From Actinomadura parmotrematis (GTDB taxonomy: Bacteria; Actinomycetota; Actinomycetes; Streptosporangiales; Streptosporangiaceae), in contig NZ_JAIBOA010000006.1 in assembly GCF_019458805.1 (NCBI RefSeq), forward strand, positions 186,001 to 250,000: a stretch of 64,000 nt of DNA, given 5' to 3'. Positions 60,403 to 64,000 of the stretch are shown here, piece after piece. The first letter of the stretch is position 1. Each line of letters starts with the position of its first letter. The notes beneath the pieces were generated by a model. That model made no database searches, had not been told where the DNA came from, and saw only the letters and a program-made list of their open reading frames with translations. The position numbers and the translations under genes were made by a program.

Positions 60403-61158
60403 TCAAACGATCTTGAAGACGGGCACGCCGGGGGCGAGCTCGGCGAGGCGCGCGTCGTCGACGCCCTTGATCGGGCCGTCGAAGAAGCGGGCCACCTCCC
60501 AGCCCCAGCGCTCGAAGTAGGCGCGGAGCAGCGGCACCTTCACCTCGTCGGGCAGCTCGGTGGCGCGGAACTCCTCCGCCTTGCGCCCGAGGCGCAGCTC
60601 GCCGCCGCCGGCGGCGCGCATGTTGTGCGTCCACTGGGTGTGCCCGCGCGGCGAGACGAGGTAGCGCTCGCCCTCGTAGGTGAGCGGGTTGACCGGCGTC
60701 GTCCGCCACTCGCCGCTCTTCCGGCCGCGGACGGCGAGGATGCGGGTGCCGAGCAGGCTGACCCCGTGCCGGGTGAGGAACGCGGCGAACCGGTTGAAGT
60801 ACACCTCGAACCCGGCCGCCCGCACGTTCCGGCTCTCACCCGCACCCCCCGGCGCCCCACCCCGCACGCCCTCGGCCTCGGCCCCGGCCTCCCTTCCAAC
60901 ACCCGCCGCACCGTCCCGCACACCCCCCGCGACGGCGTCCGAGGCGCCCCCCGCGACGGCCTCCGGGTTGGCCCCCGCGACGGCGCCCGGGGTGCTGGCC
61001 GAGGTGGCGCCCGAGGTGCTGCCCGGGGCGGCACCCACGACGGCGTCCGGGGTGGCGTCCGGGGTGGCGTCCGGGGTGGCGTCCGGGGTGGCGTCCGGGG
61101 TGGCGTTGCGCTGGGCGGTCGAGGCGGTGTCCGCGTCGTGGTTCGGGGCGGTGTTCAT
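60403..61158 (-). CDS. F420-dependent nitroreductase-type (DDN) protein with repeat N terminus
   Basis: A 251-residue protein. Residues about 110-251 are a deazaflavin-dependent nitroreductase domain (GTRILAVRGRKSGEWRTTPVNPLTY; YLVSPRGHTQWTHNMRAAGGG; ELRLGRKAEEFRATEL). The first about 105 residues are low-complexity Ala/Gly/Pro/Thr, including five ATPD repeats encoded by a 12-base unit. Such a long N-terminal extension is not usual for this family. The ATG at 61158 with GAGGAG upstream was chosen. Divergent from a TetR gene with three shared operator elements between them. Confidence 0.8.
   Translation of the reverse strand: MNTAPNHDADTASTAQRNATPDATPDATPDATPDATPDAVVGAAPGSTSGATSASTPGAVAGANPEAVAGGASDAVAGGVRDGAAGVGREAGAEAEGVRGGAPGGAGESRNVRAAGFEVYFNRFAAFLTRHGVSLLGTRILAVRGRKSGEWRTTPVNPLTYEGERYLVSPRGHTQWTHNMRAAGGGELRLGRKAEEFRATELPDEVKVPLLRAYFERWGWEVARFFDGPIKGVDDARLAELAPGVPVFKIV
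61025..61110. repeat. 12-base tandem repeat encoding ATPD units
   Basis: Five consecutive, nearly perfect copies of the 12-base unit (GGGGTGGCGTCC on the plus strand) inside the DDN-like gene, coding ATPD on the minus strand. Copy number could vary between strains. Confidence 0.75.
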
Positions 61159-61181
61159 GTCGGTGCTCCTCGTTCCGTTTG

Positions 61182-61248
61182 GAGAGCAGTGCTCTCGCTT
61201 GAGATCAGTGTGCACCCATCGGTCCGTGAAAACAAGAGCACTGATCTC
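61182..61248. promoter_or_regulatory. Three operator elements of the TetR/DDN divergent promoter
   Basis: GAGAGCAGTGCTCTC (61182-61196, perfect 15-bp palindrome), GAGATCAGTGTGC (61201-61213) and, inverted, GAGCACTGATCTC (61236-61248) share the consensus GAGAKCAGTGCTC. They occupy the 129-base gap between the two start codons and likely bind the TetR protein. Confidence 0.6.
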
Positions 61249-61287
61249 GAATTTGTCCACCGCTCTGAAAGGTGCCAGGATGGTGTC

Positions 61288-62094
61288 ATGGACGCCGTTC
61301 CGCACAGCACCGGTCCGAGCAGCGCGGGCCCGAAGAGCGCGGGCCCCGAGCGCACCGGTCCGAAGCACGCCGGGAGGACCGCGCGGGAGCGCGCCCGCGC
61401 GGAGCTCACCGCCGAGATCAAGCGGGAGGCCCGCCGGCAGCTCTCCGACCAGGGCGCGCAGGGGCTGTCGCTGCGCGCCGTCTCCCGGGAGCTCGGCATG
61501 GCCTCCTCGGCCCTCTACCGCTACTTCCCGTCCCGGGACGACCTGCTCACCGCGCTGATCATCGACGCCTACGACGCGCTCGGCGCGCGGGTCGAGGCGG
61601 CCGACCGGGCCGTCGCCGACCGGGGCGCGCACCGCGCGCGGTGGCGGGCGGTGTGCGGGGCGGTGCGCGAGTGGGCCGCCGGGCAGCCGCACGAGTACGC
61701 GCTCCTCTACGGCTCGCCGGTGCCCGGCTACATCGCCCCCGAAGCGACGATCGGTCCCGCCGCCCGGGTGCCGTTCGCGCTGTTCGGCGTGGTCGTCGAC
61801 GCCTGGACGGCGGGCGCCCTCGCCGATCCGGGCGACGCGCTCCTGCCCGAGCTGGAGATGCAGGCGGCCATCATCACCGGCGCGCTGAACGTGATCGAGC
61901 TGCCGCACGGGACGGTCGTCCGGACGGGGATCGCCTGGACGCAGCTGTTCGGCATGGTCGGCTTCGAGCTGTTCGGGCACCTGGCCGGCACCCTGGACCC
62001 GGCCGACGCCTTCTTCGCCCACACCGTGGAGGCGATGGCGACGCTCATCGGCCTGCCCGCCGATCCCCCTGACGCCCCGGCCCCGCCCGCCTAG
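61288..62094 (+). CDS. TetR family transcriptional regulator
   Basis: A 268-residue repressor. The HTH is at about residues 55-85 (GAQGLSLRAVSRELGMASSALYRYFPSRDD). The first 30 residues repeat a SAGPKSAGPERTGPKHAG pattern. The C-terminal ligand domain fits the actinobacterial TetR_C WHG-type. ATG at 61288; in the longer frame everything upstream overlaps the DDN gene. It probably controls the divergent F420 nitroreductase-like gene. Confidence 0.87.
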   Translation: MDAVPHSTGPSSAGPKSAGPERTGPKHAGRTARERARAELTAEIKREARRQLSDQGAQGLSLRAVSRELGMASSALYRYFPSRDDLLTALIIDAYDALGARVEAADRAVADRGAHRARWRAVCGAVREWAAGQPHEYALLYGSPVPGYIAPEATIGPAARVPFALFGVVVDAWTAGALADPGDALLPELEMQAAIITGALNVIELPHGTVVRTGIAWTQLFGMVGFELFGHLAGTLDPADAFFAHTVEAMATLIGLPADPPDAPAPPA

Positions 62095-62104
62095 GCTGGG
62101 CGCC

Positions 62105-62809
62105 ATGGACGGCACGGGGAGCGGAGGAGGGGACGGCGTCGGCGCCGTCATCGCCAGGATGCGGGAGATCGGCGCGGCCCTGCCCGCCGAGGACGGCGTG
62201 GCCCGCTTCAACCGCGTCTACCTGCGCGTCACCGAGCTCGTCGCCGCGCACCTGGCCGCCGGGACGTTCGAGGATCCGGCGTTCGTCGCCCGCCTGGACG
62301 AGGTCTTCGCCGGCCTGTACTTCGCCAACGTCGACGACGGCGGCGCCGACCCGTCCTGGCGCCCGCTGTTCGAGTGCCGCCGGCACCGCGGCGTCTGGAA
62401 CCTGCAATATGTCCTCGCCGGCATGAACGCGCACATCAACCACGATCTGGCGCTCGCGGTCATCGCGACGTGCGAGGAGCGCGGCGTCGAGCCCGACGAC
62501 CCGCCGGTGCACGCCGACTTCCGCCGCGTCAACGGGCTGCTCGCCGAGGTGGAGGCCGAGGTCCGCCGCGAGGTCGAGCCGGAGCTGCTGCGGCTCGCGA
62601 CCCGCGAGGCCGAGGGCCTGAAGCACATCGTCGGCAGCTTCAGCGTCGCCCGCGCCCGCGACCTCGCCTGGTTCTCGGTGCGGTCGCTCTGGCCGATCCG
62701 CCATACCGGCCACCCCTACCGCGCCGCCGTCGGGATCATGGCCGAGTCCGTGGGACTCGCCGGACGCCTGCTGCTCACCCCCGTCGCCCCCGACGGCGCG
62801 CTCCTCTGA
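62105..62809 (+). CDS. DUF5995 family protein
   Basis: A 234-residue helical protein of an actinobacterial family of unknown function. The conserved core is WNLQYVLAGMNAHINHDLALAVIATCEERG, whose His/Asn/Asp cluster (MNAHINHDL) suggests a metal or ligand site. An N-terminal about 25 residues are Gly-rich. It starts 11 bases after the TetR stop and may be in its operon. No activity is established. Confidence 0.78.
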   Translation: MDGTGSGGGDGVGAVIARMREIGAALPAEDGVARFNRVYLRVTELVAAHLAAGTFEDPAFVARLDEVFAGLYFANVDDGGADPSWRPLFECRRHRGVWNLQYVLAGMNAHINHDLALAVIATCEERGVEPDDPPVHADFRRVNGLLAEVEAEVRREVEPELLRLATREAEGLKHIVGSFSVARARDLAWFSVRSLWPIRHTGHPYRAAVGIMAESVGLAGRLLLTPVAPDGALL

Positions 62810-62821
62810 GAAAATCGGGGG

Positions 62822-63277
62822 ATGGCAACCGCAACCGAGCACCGTCCTGAACTGCCCGAGCTGCTGGAGTTCCTGCGCCCGCGCCACCGCGGCCTGCTCG
62901 CCACCGTCCGCGCGGACGGCCGCCCGCAGATGTCGCCGGTCACCTGCGGCATCGACGGCGAGGGCCGTCTTGTCGTGGCGAGCTATCCCGAGCGCGCGAA
63001 GGTCCGCAACGCGCGCCGCGACGAGCGCGTCTCGGTCTGCGTGCTGTCGCAGGACTGGAACGGCCCCTACGTCCAGGTGGACGGCCGCGCCGAGATCCTC
63101 GACATGCCCGAGGCCGAGGAGGCGTTCGTCGAGTACTACCGCTGCATCTCCGGCGAGCACCCCGACTGGGACGACTACCGGGCGGCGATGCACCGCCTCG
63201 GCAAGTCGCTGATCCGCGTCACCCTCGACCGCTGGGGCCCGATCGCCACCGGCGGCTTCCCGCCCGGCAAGGAGTGA
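62822..63277 (+). CDS. PPOX-class F420-dependent oxidoreductase
   Basis: A 151-residue flavin/F420-binding split-barrel protein (HRGLLATVRADGRPQMSPVTCGIDGEGRLVVAS; VRNARRDERVSVCVLSQDW; YVQVDGRAEILDMPEAEEAFVEYYR). The pattern is that of the small PPOX family proteins that reduce quinones or other substrates with F420H2 in actinobacteria. 12 bases after the DUF5995 gene; a second F420-linked enzyme in this stretch besides the DDN-like gene. Confidence 0.86.
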   Translation: MATATEHRPELPELLEFLRPRHRGLLATVRADGRPQMSPVTCGIDGEGRLVVASYPERAKVRNARRDERVSVCVLSQDWNGPYVQVDGRAEILDMPEAEEAFVEYYRCISGEHPDWDDYRAAMHRLGKSLIRVTLDRWGPIATGGFPPGKE

Positions 63278-63286
63278 GCCGCGGGC

Positions 63287-63865
63287 TCAGGGCAGCAGGA
63301 CGCGGCGGGCGGCGTCGCCGAGCGCCGCGGCCTGCCCGGCGGACGGCGCGTCCGCCTGCCCGGCGAGCCAGAGCCGGCAGAGCTCCTGCGCCGGCCCGAG
63401 CCACAGCACGAGCGCGGTGGTGAGGTCGAGCGGCGGCAGCGCGCCGTGGTGCCGCTGGATCTCCCACCATGCCGTGATCTCGCCGAAGAACCACCGGTTC
63501 TGCTCGGCGAGCGCCGCCGCGCCCGGCCCGCCGGGGCGCGGCCGCCGCTCGGTGAACAGGAACCGGGCGCGCTCGGGCTCGCGCCCGCACCAGTCCAGGT
63601 GGAAGGCCACCATCGCGGCGAGCGCGTCCCCGGGGTCGGGGTGGCGGCGCAGCTCGGCCACGAAGCCCCGCTGGTAGAGGCGGAGCGAGGCGGTGAACAG
63701 CGCCGCGGCCACCTCCTCCTTGTCGTGGAAGTGGTGGTAGAAGCTGCCCACGCTGACGCCCGCCTCGCGGCGGAGCGCCGTCAGCGTCGTCGCCGCCGTG
63801 CCGTCGCGCGCGAAGAGGGTGAGCGCCGCCCGCAGGATGCGGTCGAGGCCCGTCGAGTCGTCCAT
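63287..63865 (-). CDS. TetR family transcriptional regulator
   Basis: A 192-residue repressor with HTH at about residues 25-55 (GTAATTLTALRREAGVSVGSFYHHFHDKEE). The helical C-terminal ligand domain includes the WGEI-like region near ITAWWEIQRHH. ATG at 63863-63865. A 17-bp palindrome at 63906 and a divergent gene starting at 63943 suggest it controls that gene and itself. Confidence 0.87.
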   Translation of the reverse strand: MDDSTGLDRILRAALTLFARDGTAATTLTALRREAGVSVGSFYHHFHDKEEVAAALFTASLRLYQRGFVAELRRHPDPGDALAAMVAFHLDWCGREPERARFLFTERRPRPGGPGAAALAEQNRWFFGEITAWWEIQRHHGALPPLDLTTALVLWLGPAQELCRLWLAGQADAPSAGQAAALGDAARRVLLP

Positions 63866-63905
63866 CGAGCTCGATTATGCCCTTGTAGAACTTCCTTCCT
63901 CTGCA

Positions 63906-63922
63906 ACAGAATAATGTTCTGT
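63906..63922. promoter_or_regulatory. Palindrome ACAGAA-N5-TTCTGT between tetR and a divergent gene
   Basis: Perfect 6-bp arms around TAATG, 21 bases before the GTG of the partial gene at 63943 and 41 bases before the TetR start; a likely TetR operator. Confidence 0.5.
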
Positions 63923-63942
63923 CACCGAGCGAGGGAGCGCCC

Positions 63943-64000
63943 GTGCAGAAACCCGTGCAGGAGAACGTGCAGGAGAACGTCCGGCAGTACGCCGACATCG
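63943..64000 (+). CDS. Partial gene at window end, unknown
   Basis: Only 19 codons are in the window. GTG at 63943 with GAGGGAG upstream; the peptide starts VQKPVQENVQENVRQYADI with a repeated V-Q-E-N segment. It is divergent from the TetR gene and shares its operator region, so it is probably that regulator's target, but the product cannot be named. Confidence 0.5.
   Translation, partial: MQKPVQENVQENVRQYADI

Noticed and set aside
61025..61110. Tandem 12-base repeat considered as CRISPR or regulatory iteron
   Set aside because: Unit length is four codons and stays in frame with the enzyme gene; it is a coding minisatellite.

Overview
This is a 64 kb stretch of chromosome from a very high-GC actinomycete. 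Pervasive GC-rich third codon positions, GTG and TTG starts, long antisense shadow ORFs, F420-dependent enzymes, a whiJ/abaA-type XRE plus DUF397 locus and a B12-riboswitch-controlled nrdAB operon all point to Streptosporangiales or Streptomycetales. I favour an Actinomadura-like organism, but this is inference from gene style, not a database match. No rRNA, tRNA, CRISPR array, prophage or insertion sequence was recognised.

Layout. 1-8.5 kb: acyl-CoA ligase tail, GT4 glycosyltransferase, PIG-L deacetylase and LPG-type membrane protein, a receptor Ser/Thr kinase, an unusually short Rho, a crotonase and a membrane-anchored coiled-coil protein. 8.5-14.5 kb: a two-component system and a 1331-residue one-chain nitrate reductase with its own flavin reductase module. 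14.6-27.4 kb: polysaccharide deacetylase, RidA/TetR pair, GAF-LuxR regulator with two acyl-CoA synthetases, an ArsR/MFS module, a secreted esterase-like protein, signal peptidase I, and a CopC/YcnI copper cluster.

27.5-31.3 kb: class I ribonucleotide reductase nrdAB preceded by two NrdR-like boxes and a cobalamin riboswitch, followed by a small basic protein whose ribosome binding site lies in a large hairpin. 31.5-36.9 kb is the most unusual part: a terminator-flanked 40-residue ORF, a second ArsR/MFS module with the same operator architecture as the first, and a whiJ-like locus (RsbW-type ATPase, XRE-DUF5753, DUF397). That locus has been partly duplicated in tandem, leaving an XRE gene fragment and a DUF397 gene with three repeats, interspersed with three copies of a long palindrome.

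36.9-64 kb: mostly housekeeping and catabolic accessory genes. They include a DUF559 protein, RidA, VOC, an autoregulated Clp-N repeat regulator, methyltransferase, an alpha/beta-hydrolase-LuxR fusion, aldo-keto reductase, patatin, two hotdog-thioesterase plus zinc alcohol dehydrogenase pairs, a HigB/HigA toxin-antitoxin pair, GNATs, PAP2, D-2-hydroxyacid dehydrogenase, nitronate monooxygenase, NodB deacetylase, BrkB/YihY, hemerythrin, a LAL regulator, an orphan histidine kinase, an F420-type nitroreductase with a repeat-expanded N terminus and its divergent TetR, DUF5995, a PPOX F420 protein and a final TetR.

I found no single large novel system. The strongest observations are regulatory: shared operators between paralogous modules, dual control of nrdAB, a hairpin hiding a start site, and repeat-driven remodelling of the DUF397 locus. 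All functional calls rest on motif recognition by eye.
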